64,000 bases of DNA from Microcebus murinus (GCF_040939455.1 NC_134113.1:12758501-12822500); one strand, 5' to 3'; shown: positions 33,235 through 46,184, counted from the stretch's first letter. The notes: generated from the letters alone by a model not told the origin. Made by a program: numbers and translations.

Positions 33235-33693
33235 GTATTGAATAGTGTCCTGCAGCACCCAAATATATGTCCACATCCTAGTCCCTGGCACCTGCAAATG
33301 TGACCTTATTTGGAAAAAGCTATAATTAAGGTTTTTTTTGCAGATGTAATTAAGTTAAAGATCTTACATGAGATCATCCCGGACTATCTGGGTGGGCCCT
33401 AGATCCAATGACAAGTATTTTTATAAGAGAGAGATCACAGGAGAGAAGGCCACTTGCACATGAGGCAGAGATGGGGGCGATGTGGCCGCAAGCCCAAGAA
33501 TGCCAGGGGGGCCCCCCAAGCCTGGCAGAGGTGAGGGACGGATTCTGCCCTGGAGAGCCCAGTCGGGTAAGGTCCTCCTGAAACACTTGGATTTCTGACT
33601 TCTGGACTCAGAATTGTGAGTGAATGAATTTCTTTTTTTTGTAAGCCACCACCCAGTTTGTGGTGATTTGTCACAGCAGCCATCCTAATACAC
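33235..33693 (+). repeat. MaLR LTR (MLT1 type)
   Basis: 'caaatgtgaccttatttgga', 'gatgtaattaagttaaagat' and 'ggactatctgggtgggccct' are the standard MLT1 LTR body. The end reads 'cagccatcctaatacacacc'. Confidence 0.85.
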
Positions 33694-34289
33694 ACCCCAA
33701 GGACATGAAGGATGAAGCACCTATGCCAGGAATCACGCAAGGCAGTGATTTTTCAAAGTTCATTTATTATTTTTTTTTCTAAATTAAGACTTTGCAACGT
33801 TTGATGCTGAATGCTCTGCCCAGTCTGATGTGGTCGTGAGCACTGGATTACCAAACTCCCGAAACATTTGAGCACCAGAGTGGCTTTGCTGTCTCCCCTT
33901 CTAGAAAGGAGAGAATGCCACTGCCGTTTACTTGCCCTCGTGTGGATCGGTGGGGAGATAGCCCACTGGCTGCTTCTGTCCCTGCAGGCTTCTGTGGCCA
34001 TGCAAAACTGTCAGAAGAGGTGGCTTTTCACACACAGACAAGCATTTTTAGGGCTGTCAAAAGCAAGAGTGTAGCCTCTGGAAAGTTGTCGTGGTAGGAC
34101 CGGTCCCTGACCCAGGTCAGAGCTCTGGGTGACGAGCCTCCATGGCTCTGCAGGCGGCACCGTGGGAGGATTTGGTCCCTGCACATTGGTGCTGGGTGGC
34201 ATGTCGTCTTGTTCATGCTTTCTGTCCTCCGACATCTGGTCCTTGGGTGTTTTCTTCCTCTCACAGTGGGGTGGAAGGAGAGTGAGTGT
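33694..34289. other. Unique non-coding DNA
   Basis: Nothing assignable. Short overlapping frames on both strands have no recognised domain. Confidence 0.3.
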
Positions 34290-34725
34290 TAGATTCAGGG
34301 AGAAGCCGGCTCCCAATCCAGCTCTGACTTTTCCCAGCTTTGTGACCACGGACACCATCGTTAATCCTACGGAGACTGTGTGTCCTCATCCACGACAGGC
34401 AGGTGATGAGACCCACCGTGTAGGTCTGTTGATGATTAAGGATCTGCTAAAATAATTGCAGCTAATATTTGCTGAATGTTCATTGTGTGTCGAGGTCTAT
34501 GCTAAGCACGTTATAAGAATCATCTTGTTTAATTCTTACAAGTATACTGAGGTAGTCATCCTCATTTATTACAATGAGGCCTGTCATCCTCATTTAATAC
34601 AAGAAGAACCAGGGGCTAAAAAAGAGTAATTTGCCCCAGATGATCCGAGCAGTGTGGGGGCAAAGTCAGACTCATACTTGGGAAACTGACATACAACCTG
34701 TGCTCTAACCCTTATTCCACATTGC
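34290..34725. repeat. Two MIRs, sense then reverse
   Basis: 34290-34430 sense ('ccagctctgacttttcccag'). 34455-34725 reverse ('attgtgtgtcgaggtctatg', 'tgctctaacccttattccac'), the latter nearly full length. Confidence 0.7.
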
Positions 34726-34834
34726 CAGCTGTTATGTGAGTAAATTTATTATTTTGGTTTCATTTCTTGTGGTCTTAAGATGACTTTTTCCCCATGAGTC
34801 TCTGCAGCATCATTTTGTTTTTCTTTTTTGAATT

Positions 34835-35056
34835 AGGGATCTGCAAATTATGGGCTACGAGCCAAATCTGGCCCACCTCCTGTTTTTGTAAATCCAGTTT
34901 TACTGGAATGCAGCGTGTCTGTTTGTGTACACATGGTCTGTGGCTGGGCGGCTGCCTTTGCACTGCCTCAGTGAGCTGAGTAGCTGCAACAGAGACGCTT
35001 TGGCCTGCAAAACTGAAAACCTGGCACTTTACGCAAAAAGGTTGCGTACCCCTGGG
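34835..35056. repeat. hAT-type MITE
   Basis: 'ggatctgcaaattatgggct', 'ccaaatctggcccacctcct' and the far end 'ggttgcgtacccctgg' identify a common mammalian hAT MITE. Related to 30968-31180. Confidence 0.75.
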
Positions 35057-35059
35057 GCA

Positions 35060-35250
35060 GGTGCGAGAACATGAGCTTTGCAGTTAGGAAGAACTGGGTT
35101 CAAATCCTGACTCTTACTATTTCCAGCTCTGTGACCGTGGGCAAGCCCCTTGGGCTGTCTGATCCTCACTTTCCTCCCCTGGGAAGCAGGCAGGCTGGGG
35201 GCCGTCTCAGAGGGTGGAATGAGAGTGCCCAGCACCGTGCCTGAACAGAG
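35060..35250 (+). repeat. MIR SINE
   Basis: 'gaagaactgggttcaaatcc', 'cagctctgtgaccgtgggca' and 'agagtgcccagcaccgtgcc' cover most of a sense MIR, directly abutting the hAT MITE. Confidence 0.85.
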
Positions 35251-38200
35251 GAGGGACAGCTCCTTTCTGTGCCTCCCACCCTCCACCTGTGACAGGTGTA
35301 GCTGAGAGCACTTCCTGGCAGCCTCCTCACAGCCTTCTCAGACGGTTCTCTGTCTCCCTGAAGGAGACTGCTCCACAGCTCACTGGTCCTGGGGGGTCTG
35401 GAGGGTCTGGAGGTCCCCACCTGGACCCTGCTTTGCCTGTGCGTGGCTGTGGTTCACGCCCACAGGCCTGCCCCGTCTCGCAGGCCTCCCAGGCTCTAAG
35501 AGGCCCAGGGCCCTCCTCCAGCAGAGAATTGGACCAGTCCAGCCCGGCCCAGACGACCCTCCTTCCGAGCTGTGCAGAAATCTGGCTTCCCCATAGCGAG
35601 CAGCCTTCAGATTCTTTGAAACATACCGCAGCTTGGCCCCTGTTTTCCTTGACTCTCTGCCAAACCTATTACACGTGTCTGAGCAGCGAGGGACTGGAAG
35701 AATTACGATTTCCATTTGGCTTCTGCGGCCGTTTAGTCTAATTTGTGCTGGCTTTGAAATATAGCGATTGCTGTTTTTGTTGTTTGGATTTGGGGGCTGC
35801 GTTAAGTCCTGTTTCTTTTCTCCCCCTTTCTCTTAGCTCTTTCTCTTTCTGGGAGGGAGTTGGGGAAGGAGGAGTAAAAAGTGAAAATAGCTGGAGCTCA
35901 GCTGCCACCACCAGGGCCCTTCTCCTACGTGGACTCACTCACTCCAGCACCAGATTTCATTAACTGAAGGGCTACATTGCAAGGCGGAGCATGATAATGA
36001 GGTCGTAGCTACTCAGAACATATGGAGTGTTTTTACCATTAGCTCCAGTTCCTGACTTGGGAGGGGGTGTGGGGGTGGTGGTTTGAGCAGGATTTCATTA
36101 CCCACGTGGGGATGCACCATGACCCCTGAGTCCCTTCTCTCCTTCATCATCTCCCTCTCCTCCCCATCCCGCACCCTGCAGCCCCTGCCAGCCCTCTGTG
36201 GGAGAACAGGGCCACAGCAATGGGTCTAAGTTCACAGGATCAAGAGCTGCTCTTGCCGAAGGAAGTTGCCAGTCACCTAGTGTCAAATCCACTAGGATCT
36301 CTTCTGTCTTTTCCTGCTTGACTTCTTGGCAGCCTGTGATGCTGCTGACCACTCCACTCTGACCTCGAATGGGTTCTGAGACATTGGTCTGTCTTGCTTT
36401 TCCTCCTATCTTTCTGGCAGATTCTTCCCCCCGTCCATATTTGCAGGTTCTTTTGTGCATGTTTAGCAGCGTCCTCATTGCTAGGTAAGGTTAGGAAGTT
36501 TGCGGATTCAAAATAACTACCACCATACTTCCTGGATATGTGCCCAACTGCCCTGCCTCTCTCCTTTTTCTCTACCTCCTCCCTCTCGTCTTCACACAGA
36601 CTTTAAATGCTGGTTGCTGGCGGGGCCCTGGAGATAAAAGAATGAGGGGTCACAGCCACCGGCTGGGAGGACCTCACAGTCTACGGCCTGCAGCCATCAC
36701 TCCAGCTCCCTCTCTACCCCCCACTCCTGAGTTCTCCACTGAGCACACACTTCTGGGTTCCAAGACGGCAGAGACTCAAGCGTTTTCCCAGCTGTCATCT
36801 CTGGTTGGGGAACCTCTCCAACAGACTCTAACTCCATGAGAGTTTAGGATCCATGTCAGAAATGTAGAGGCAGGAAGGGTTTGATAACCAATAACTCATG
36901 ACATAAAGAGGGCATGGGGATTCAGAGAGGGGAAGTTACTTACTCAACATCACACAGCATGTGAGTGGCTGGCTGCCCTTGGAACATCATCCCTAACCTC
37001 CATCCTCATCACAAATGCATAATTTAAGAAGTATCATGAACTCATGGAGCTTGCCCTTGGCTGATGGAGCCACTGGCTCCAGAGATGCCTGGAGATTAGG
37101 CTCCCCACCCAGCTCAGGTTGTAGCCTGTGACCAGTGCCTTTTGTGTGGGCATAAGGGCCCAGTTCTCTTGCATTTGGGAGGACAACTTCTGTGCTGCGA
37201 TTTATGCCCAGGGTTCCCGGAGGAATCAGGCTAGCCCAGGCTTCTGCTGAAGCCACGTTGTTGTCTAGCCTCCTCCTTACCTGGTCCTGCTCCCCTAACT
37301 CCCCTCCAGGTTTCTGCCCCCGTCTCAGGGCAACCTTCTAGGAAACTTACTCTATGACAGATGCCACCACCTCATATGCTTGGGTGGACCTTGGTGTCCC
37401 CACCTCTGAAATGAGATAGTTGGCTTACAACATGGCTATTGAGGTTGCACAGGTGAAAAACATGCTGTCAATGTCCTCTGCATGGCTCACGACGGCCACA
37501 CAAAGAGATGGACTCTAGCCCTGCTTTCTGTCCCTACTCAGGGAACACCACAGGCCCTTAAATGATGCCAGATGAAGAGGTAGGGATTGTTTCTCTGAGA
37601 GCCAGAGGAGGAAGGGCAAAGAAAGTATTTCAACTGACACGGAAGCGGTTATGAAAGGTGGGATGGCAACACGGGAGCGTGAAGCACTGTCTCTTCTGCC
37701 AAGTGTTACACTGCACGGACGTAACAGTTCGACTTCCTCCAGGCAGACGTGGTTTGGACAGCATGATGCAGGTTAAGTTGTCTTCACCTGACAGTCACTC
37801 AGAATTAAATGACAAGAAGGGCCTGGATGTAAGAAGAGGAAAAACAGTCTGGATCGGATTCAAGCATATTTTTTCCTTCCTATACTTCTCAAGACACATC
37901 TACCCAAGAATGTAGGGAAGCTCACTGCTGGTACATTCCATCTACGAAGTCAGGGTGAAGAAACAAATACTTACGGGGGTTTCTTTTATGTGCAAGTGGC
38001 TCAGCTAGGCATGGGAACACAGTCTGATGGGAAAGGTGCATTCACACCTGTGCACAGCTACATGACGACACAGAGGCCAGCATTGTTAAAATGGGAAAGG
38101 TTTATAATCGGGAGAGTCTTGCAAATTTCTCTAGCATCTGTCCTTCGAGGTGCTCTATCTGCATGGCCAACTCCCAGGTCCAAGCTCTATCCTTTCTTTC

Positions 38201-38329
38201 ATGGACCAGAGCTGTATTGTCCTCACTGGTCTCGTGACATTCAGTTCATCTCTTTCCCATCTAATCCCAATGCAGGGAACCCCAGTGAGTTTTACAAATG
38301 TCAATCACTGATGGCACTTGGGGCACCTC
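35251..38329. other. Mostly unique DNA, GC-rich at left, with a reverse MIR
   Basis: 35280-35560 is GC-rich but not CpG-rich. 35600-36060 has no repeat signature and looks compositionally constrained. 36850-36975 resembles a reverse MIR ('cagagaggggaagttactta', 'cacagcatgtgagtggctgg'). No gene is supported; the 150-codon frame at 35289 has no recognisable domain. Confidence 0.35.
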
Positions 38330-38730
38330 TGCTCTAAGCCCTTCCCTGGCTCCTGTTTGCCTGGATTCCTTCCATCACACTTTGGGACCTACTCTCATCT
38401 CTCTTTGCTCTTGCCCTTGCTCTTAACTGCAGCTATGTTGGCCTTTAGGAGATGCTTATTCCTGTCTCAGGGCCATCCCCACATGCTGTTCCCTCTGCCT
38501 GGAACCCTACTCACACTTCGGCTCCCAACTCCCTTCCAGGGCAGGGCAGCCTCCCCGTCACATGCCCTCGTGTTCCCCAAACTCTTCCTTTGTAGCATGT
38601 ATGAATATTTTTATGGGCTAAGAAATGGGTACATGGTGACTTTTATGTTTAATTCATGGCTGTATCCCCAGAACCTATCACAGTGCCGTGCATGTGATAT
38701 TGTAGACTATCAATATATCTTTATTGATTA
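38330..38730 (+). repeat. L2 LINE 3' end
   Basis: 'tgctgttccctctgcctgga' (about 38483) and 'gctgtatccccagaacctat' (about 38660) are characteristic of the L2 3' end, sense. Confidence 0.8.
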
Positions 38731-38879
38731 TTGATTTAATGTAGATGTTAAATCAGATAAACTGATTACATGGCACCTATATTTTGAGCTTGCTCACTCT
38801 CTGTTCCCCTTTTTTCTCCTACAACATTCTTGGGCTGGTATGGCCTAGCTTAGTAACGACAGTAACAACAACCATAATA

Positions 38880-39310
38880 GCTCCTGTTTAAGTCTTTAAA
38901 TTTCATAAATTACCTTCACGTGCATTCTCTAATTGACCCTTATGAAAAGCCTACGAGGTTGTTCACCTGATACCTACTTTACAGATGGGAAAGCCGAGAC
39001 CCCAGGGATGCAGGTATTTGGCAGATGCTGATGGTGGCTCTGCCACATAGCAGCTGTGTGACCTTGGACAAGCCAGGAAAATTCTCTGAGCCTCAGTTCC
39101 TTCAAGGTCAAATGAAGCTTTTCCTAGTATCCCCGTAGCACCTCTGCCTACCCCTGTCATGGTGAGTTTCATGTCATATTTAATTTTTTAAAAGATTTCT
39201 CTCTTTCCTGTACCAGACCCGGAGCAGCCCGAGAGAAGGACCATGTTATTCACCGTCACCTCCTGGGTTCCAGCACATAGTAGGTCCTCGAAATGTTTGC
39301 TGAGTAGAAG
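38880..39310. repeat. MIR pair and L2 terminal fragment
   Basis: 38880-38990 is reverse MIR ('tactttacagatgggaaagc'). 39030-39130 is sense MIR ('agctgtgtgaccttggacaa'). 39215-39310 is the L2 sense terminus ('agcacatagtaggtcctcga'). Confidence 0.65.
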
Positions 39311-40589
39311 TCTAAGAATTGAATGTGTGGGGAGAGCGCTCCAGATGAGGGTGTGGACATGGTGACCACTGTGCCATCAGGGCAGGAAAAGATGGTGAGC
39401 TCGGGAGCCAGGCAGGCCCGAGATCCAAACCCGCTGCCCTCTGACCCGCAGCCGGGACCGCTCTGAGGTTAAACCTTCTTGCTTGGCACAGGGGAGGGGC
39501 CCACTGTGGTGTGGCCATCTCATGCTAAATTGCTGTAAACTCATCTTGCAAAGCCAGGTGGCACAACAGGTGTCTCCGCGGTTTGCATGGAGACTTCTAG
39601 GTCCTCGATTCATGAAGAATCACGCAGGATTGAGTGGAGCTGAGGCTGCCTTTGAAACCCATGATCGTAAACTTGAGTCACTAAATCATCTCCCTGACTG
39701 GTTTTTCTTGTGATTTTGACCATGTATGTCTAGTCATTCTCGCTTTCCACCAAGGTACCGATTAAAACCTGTTTTCCTCACCTTAGAGATGGGCAGTGAC
39801 AGACAGGAATGCTGGTGACAAGCCCATGTTTCTCTGACTCTTTTATTTTCTCACATCCTTCCCAGTAAATACTTCCTATTAGATCTGAAGGATTGTTTAA
39901 GGAAAATGTTAAATTTTTTCCTAGCAATTATATATCTGTCAGCATCTTTCTCTATTCCCGTGCACTTGGTTAGAGTGACCTTATGGGGTCATTTTCCTCT
40001 TAAGCAACCATGCTGTATGTGTGTGTGTGCATGCCTGTGTGTGAACATATGTGAATCTGTGTGTGCACGTGTGTCTCTGCATGTGTGCATATGCGTAGGT
40101 TTAGGGGCAGACAAGAGCGAGCGACCTTGGGACATGACATACGCAAGAATGAAGTAACCGCAACCGGGTTATTAGTTTTTTTTTTAAGTCTAATTTCAAT
40201 TGGCTCATGTGTCTGAGTGACGTTTGTTTACACAGCTCTGGTTATTTATGGCATATGGTGAAATTGGGCTAAGAAATGAATTTACAGCCTGGAATGAGCC
40301 AAATAAATCTCGGTAACAACATCTCCCCTAACAGCCCCATTAGGGGCCCTCACATATTCGGCTTCTCTGCCGTCTGCTCAAAATGTGTTCCTGGGTCTTA
40401 AAAAGCCCGAGCTTCAAGGGAAGCACTTTTCCTTTCACATAAACCCTCCTTTTCAATGGAGTCCGTTTTCCAGGCCACCCTCCGTAACCTCCACGGTACA
40501 CACCATCTATAACTCCTAAATCAGAGGGGTGACAGGTATGAACAGAACGCTCAGACGGGAGGAAATGCAAGTAGGAATTAAATATCTGG
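39311..40589. other. Unique DNA with a TG-rich tract
   Basis: 40012-40100 is TG-rich low complexity. 40165-40390 is non-repetitive with TGACG/ATTA-type motifs. No coding support. Confidence 0.35.
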
Positions 40590-41265
40590 GAAAATGTTCA
40601 ACTTCACTGGTTATCAAAAGAAAAATATGGATGTTCCATTTTATCTCTATTATATAATAAAAAATAGTAGACATGCAGACAACCAGTGCTGGCTGGATAG
40701 TTCTGTTAATGGCGCACTTACAGACTGTGCGTGGCCGTGCAAATTAGTGACACGTTTCTGCAGGGCAATTTGGCAGGACAAATCCAGAGCTATAAGCCGC
40801 TTCGTACCTGTTGGCCTGGCATTTCTCCTCGTCGGTATGGTAAATGAAGAAATAATTCAATGAAAGAGGAAAAATTCCTGACATGCCCGGAACTCTTTCG
40901 GGGAAGCATTATCTACATTATGTAAAATTGGAAATGCCTTCCAACAGTGGGAGAATCATTAAGCAAGTTTACATAATCATTGTGTAGTCGCTCACTGAAA
41001 TATTATGTGGTTATTAAAAAGAGATTATAAAGATCGTAGAAACAATAAAAAATGTGCACAACACAGTGTTAAGAGGAAAAAGAGGCTACAAATCTAATCT
41101 AGGATCATAAAGTAAATATGTAAATTCATATGACAAAACCAGAGGAGAGCATTCAAGATGAGAATCTTTGCAAAAGGATCGTTGTATAAATATGTGTTTT
41201 TTGTGCTTGTGTGTTGCTCCTGGGTGTGTATATCTGTGTTGATAAAATAACTTTCCCCCAGAAAG
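40590..41265 (+). mobile_element. Old L1M ORF2/3' fragment, sense
   Basis: 'ctgcagggcaatttggcagg' (about 40759), 'aaaattggaaatgccttcca' (about 40923) and 'tattatgtggttattaaaaa' (about 41001) follow old L1M ORF2 3' sequence. Heavily diverged, no intact frame. Confidence 0.75.
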
Positions 41266-42379
41266 GGATACGGGCACTCCCCTCTCTGCTTAAGGCTGAA
41301 AGATTTTGTCCAACATATTACATTCTCTAGTGGAGGACTGCAGGATCCCCCCCCACCCCGCACTATTTTTTTTTAGCAAAGATCTAACAGTCTAATTCAA
41401 AAAGACAGTGGTGTGATTCGCAACAAGTTTTTCTGCCATGTAAAAGGAGAAGGCCTGCGGAAGTGAGGGAGTTGCTTTGTCAACTAGCTTTCCTCCCATT
41501 TCACTGTTAGCAGTATTTCTGCTTCCCTGTTTTCAAAAGTTGCCTTTGTTCTATCTTTCCAAGTCTCCAACCGGTGCCTGTTGGAGTAAATTCCTCGGAG
41601 GAAATCAAGTCTTATCTGTCAGCTCAGGACGTTTTCCACTTATTTATAACGGAGAAAAGCCAACAACTCAAGAACCATTAAAAAGGAGTGAGCAACAAAA
41701 TGGCAAGTAGCTGCTTTAATTTTCTTTTCAAGGGCTTCCTGGCCAGGTGGCCTGGAGGGGGCTGACATTCAGAATTATCTTTGGGCATCCATACAGCACG
41801 TGGTCCTGCTTCTCAGACCTTGGTCATCTGCCTACAACCAGTATGGCCAACCATTTACTTTTTTTTTTTTTTTTATTTACATCGATGCATTTATTTTTAC
41901 TTTAGTAATTGTGTTTTAAAGGAAAAGTGTGTGTCAAGGGTAAGAAGAACTCTTTTCTCCATGCCTAAAAGGGATTACAGAAAATTGAATTTGACGAGGG
42001 CCCCAGAGAATGCCATGGTAGAGGAGGGTGGCTTTGAAATGCAGCTGAAGAATGCGGTGGGCACAGGAGTATGTGCCTATGGATGGCTCTGCATCTCCAT
42101 GCACCGATGACCTCTCCCCCACCCTCCTTTCTCTCCTCTGCTACCCCAGATTCCAGGGCCCTACACTGACTCAAGCTCCCAGGGAGAGTAGCTAATATCT
42201 GCCAACGATAATACAGCCTACCATAGGATTGACAATGAAAATGAATTCTTTATTATAAAGAAACATGGATCACGTGGCTCTTCCTATTTCATGCCATGCA
42301 AGATACCCCCTGGGTGTCATGGTTAAGACATACTAACGTTGGCCAATTTTGTACCCAATGTCTTATAGACGACAAGAGT
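41266..42379. other. Unassigned, with a T-tract
   Basis: A T18-type tract sits at about 41857-41874 next to 'atttacatcgatgcatttat'. No recognised element. Confidence 0.3.
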
Positions 42380-43015
42380 ACTGAGAAAGGGAAAATTAAT
42401 ACTAATCAAAGGAATTACAGAAAACTTTAAGCAGAAGGCACACAATATGAATTTAGAAGGATGGATAAAATTTGGATAGGGAGTGGTGGTGACATGAGGC
42501 TCTGCTTGGAGGGAACAGCATGAATAAGGCTCAGAAGGACAGCAGTGTTGGGAACAGTAAATTAGTCATGGCCACATGTTAAGGAACAGAAGCAGTGGGG
42601 CAGTGGGAAGAGTGGAATTAGGAGAGTGCATTGAAAAAATTATGCTGGGAATAAAACATGCTTTGTTCTCTATGCAATGAAGAACCATTGGATAGTTTTA
42701 TGCAGAAAAATCTACAATCATATTTATGATTCAGAGTTAACTCTGCTGCAGTATAGGAAATGGAATGGAAGAAGCTCAACTTGAGAGACAAAGACCATTT
42801 TATTCTGAGACTATGGCCACAGCTCAGGGAATGTGAAGAGTCTGGGTTAGGGCAATGTTTGTTCATTCATTGGTTACCCAACAAATACTTGTTGAGTCCC
42901 TCCTCTCAGGAGAGAATGGTGGACAATAAAAATTCACCATGTGGCCAAGTCATAACATGTAACCAAAATGTTTGTACCCCCATAATTTCCTAAAATAAAA
43001 AAAAAAGAAAAAGAA
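42380..43015. repeat. Reverse L2-like fragment truncated by a short sense L1 tail
   Basis: 42380-42930 reads like the reverse of L2 ('acagcatgaataaggctcag', then 'acaaatacttgttgagtccc'). 42945-43015 is a sense L1 tail ('taaccaaaatgtttgtaccc' plus an A-rich tail), the third trace of the strepsirrhine-type L1. Confidence 0.55.
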
Positions 43016-44411
43016 ACTTACAATATATTGGAGAAGAAAGAGACCTTGATCACACAGCCTTGTAAATAAATGCAAAATTGCAAAGGCCTTTAAGTGCCCA
43101 TTTGGGACCTGCATGGGTGTGTGTGGCAGAGAGATTTGATTTGGTCTTGAAACTCTTCACCAAAAAGTGACAGCTGAGCCATGGTCTAAAATATTAATAC
43201 AAGTTAAGTTGGCATAAAAAGAAAGGAAGATCTTTCCCTACTGAGAAACTAGAACATGCCCTCTGAAGACAGGAACATGACATATGGGAAAGAAGTGAGA
43301 GAAACCCAGGATGGGAAACAGTAGCGGGTAGATGTTTGGATCAAGAGGAGGCTGGATTCCTCCCCGTGGCCACGGAGGGTCTTCTGTGTTCAGTGTTTTT
43401 GCCTTTGTTCCAACAGCAAATGGAAGACACTGAGGGGTTTGCAGACCCAGCGTTGGGCCTGGGGAGGGAGAGCAGCAAGAGTGTGTCACAAATTCCTGCA
43501 TGTGGGCGAGCCTGTGGCCACCTGGTCTCTGGTTAATAAGCACCGTGCCAGGTCTTTAATTGCTTTCTGGACCTGAAACAAGAGCTCCAACCATCAATCT
43601 GGCTATTACCCCAACGCCCCACAGTGCTAACCCTTCAATTGCCCTGTCGCCGTGTGCTGCCCACCAGATCATTAACTCCCGTGCGGCTTCATGCTGCACA
43701 TCAGGTCATTCCCTGGGATCCAATTCCAGTGCTGCTCAGGTGGAACTGGAGCACTGCTCGCGAGTCGGGAGGGACGTGTCCACCATGCATTGGAATGATA
43801 ACGAATGCTGCCACTGAATGTCCAAAACTTCTGATTTGCAGCACATCTGTCCATAATCGGAGGGTTTAATAGCCACTTTGTCTGTAGAATATTAATGGGA
43901 TGCTGTGGAAAGCTATTGAGCATTTAAGAGATGTGCACCAACCCAAGGTTGTGGGCCCCTTGTTGAGAGATCTGAAGTCTCTGTTGTGTTTCCTGTTTCT
44001 CCTCACATATGTCTTCAAAGGAGAGTCAAGTTCAAGGTCACATTTTGAGAGCATGTACAGAGAAGGTCGCCTGACAAACAAAGGCAAAAAACCATTGAGC
44101 TCAGGATGGGTATGTTCTCCTCTTCTCTCTCTCTTTCTCTCAAATCTCCCTTCTTTCCTTTTCTCACAAAGCAAATACAGTACAATGGACCAAGGTTTGC
44201 TCTGTTGGACAGTTCTTCACCCCGAGAAGCCCAGGATGACCAAGCACAGCTGTTTTGGATGTCTAGGCAAGCCCCCCGGTGCTGGTAAATGTTTCATCAC
44301 AGCTCTCAGGAAAACAAAACAAAGAAAACAAAATGTCCAATGTATAGTGTTTGCCAGTTTCTGTATTGTCAATACTCCCTTTATGGCCAATTTCGAACTA
44401 CCAGTGTGATG
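43016..44411. other. Unique non-coding DNA, possible conserved element at 43550-43930
   Basis: 43550-43930 is non-repetitive and rich in ATTA, CAATTG and TTTAAT motifs. Nothing else is recognised. The 169-codon frame at 43900 has no recognised domain. Confidence 0.3.
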
Positions 44412-44784
44412 TCACTTGTTATGGGCTGAGCTGTGTGCCCCCAAATTCATGTGAAGTCTGAACATTCGGTACCCCAGAATGTGAGTGTGTTTGGAGGCAG
44501 GGCCTTTAAAGAGGTAATTAAGGTAAAATGAAGTTCTAAGGGTGGACTATAATCCAGTATGACTGGCATCCTTTTAGGAAGGTTGGACACAGACACATGC
44601 AGAGGGAAGACCACGGGAAGACCACGTGGAGATACATGGAGGGGGCAGTCGTCTGTAAACCAACCCTGCCTGACACCTTGGTCTTGGCCTCCTATCCTCT
44701 AGCATCGTGAGAAAATAAACTCCTACTGTTTATGCCTCCCAGCCTGTAGTGTTTTGTCATGGCAGCCCTAATGGACTAAAACAT
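44412..44784 (+). repeat. MaLR LTR (MLT1 type)
   Basis: 'tgttatgggctgagctgtgt', 'ttaaagaggtaattaaggta' and the end 'ggcagccctaatggactaaa' define a full MLT1-type LTR. It includes a tandem 'gaccacgggaagaccacg' duplication near 44610. Confidence 0.88.
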
Positions 44785-45249
44785 CACTGAAAGCACCACT
44801 GGAAAGAGACAAGCACCTGGCTCTCTTGGGCCCTAGAGGCTTGCTCAGGCGCACCAGCCAGGCTGGTCTGTCACCCTTTGGTTTCCTGGCATGCTTTCCT
44901 TACGCCCGTCTTTCCCGTCCACTGGAGTGGAAACCAGAGGGCGGAACTGTGTGGGCGCATCCAGAAGGAAAGAGATCAGAACCTCAGTTGTACCCAGAGT
45001 GTCCCAGCAATTCTTTATGTCTGTAGTCAACTCACGCTTCCCCCGAAGAGCAATTTGATTCCTTCACCTTTGCCTAATTTCACACCCCCATCTCCAGCCT
45101 CCAGGCCCCTTCCCACCTCGCTCCAGCATGTACTCTCCTTCCTATCTCATAAAGAAAACACGAGCCGGGGGGCAGAAGTACCGCCCCAATTTCCTGCTCA
45201 AACCATGACAGCATTTTCATCTGATGCCACCTGAAATTCACTTTTTTTA
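44785..45249. other. Unique non-coding DNA
   Basis: Pyrimidine-rich at the right (45040-45140). No recognised element. Confidence 0.3.
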
Positions 45250-45720
45250 ATAGGGAAGAAAAATCCTTCTCTCTCAGGCTAAACTTCCCAATATTTTCCT
45301 AATGCCTCTCTGCTTCTGCCTTCTCAGGTACCTCTGTCTTCCATCACCTGTCCGTCTACCTCTTTCTCGACCCTTCTCCTTTCGGGTGCATGTGTTCAGG
45401 TTTCTCCCGCCTCAAGATACTCCCCCTTGGCAAATGTCCCTTCTTATTGTCCTGCCTGTGTCTCTTCCTCCAGAGTGAGGACCCATGAAAGAGTTATTCA
45501 CACTCAACATCTCCGTGCCCTCTCCTCCGTGTTCTCCCCGACACCCCGCAGTCTGCCTTCCCTCCCGGCATTCCACTGCAACTGCTCTTTCCAGGTTTCT
45601 TCAAGACTCTGTGTGACGGCACCCAGAGGATTCAGCCCGTTTCTCGTTGCCGCTTGAATAACTTGGAAACTCCCTCCTTCCTGAAATCTCTCTTCTCTTG
45701 GCTTTCCCGACCTCAGGCTC
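45250..45720 (+). repeat. L2 LINE ORF2 fragment, sense
   Basis: 'ccgcagtctgccttccctcc' and 'cattccactgcaactgctct' match L2 ORF2 coding text. Frames are broken. Possibly the same insertion as 46780-47720. Confidence 0.65.
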
Positions 45721-46184
45721 ACCTGATTTCCTTCAATCTGGTTAGCAGTTCACTCTGAGCCTCCTCTGAAGGGGGAGCGCTGGTCTATTACCGGGTGGGA
45801 AGGTAGGGGGGCTTTGACTGGTACCTGATGCTGTTTGCCTGTAGGACCATGAAGCCCTGAATATTGCTTTGTCCATCACCTCCACTCAGTGAACTTCTTC
45901 GGGAAGGGAAAACGAGAGAAAAAGTGCTGCTTTACTTTGAGCTGAGCCAGAGGTTTATTTACCATGATGCCTGCCTTGGATGAAGTTGGTTCGGCGTATT
46001 TGGTTTAGGCTTGAGCCTGAGTGATGCTTCATTCTCCTGCCCAAGTCCAATTCCACATCTCACCTGGGGTGCACTGCCCAGCTGGCATACTTCAGAGAAC
46101 TGGCCTTGAGTGTGGTTCTCTGACCACTTCCATCCTACTCCTTCTAGGCACGTAATGACATTGCACTTCTTAGGCTCTTTGCAA
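45721..46184. other. Unassigned
   Basis: No recognised element between the two L2 blocks, apart from the LTR fragment that follows. Confidence 0.3.

Noticed and set aside
35289..35741. 150-codon plus-strand frame in GC-rich DNA
   Set aside because: Starts without supportive context, begins just after a MIR and has no recognisable domain. Overlapping frames on both strands indicate composition bias.
43900..44409. 169-codon plus-strand frame
   Set aside because: No recognised domain, low-complexity Ser/Phe/Leu stretch from a CT tract, and it ends at a MaLR LTR border.
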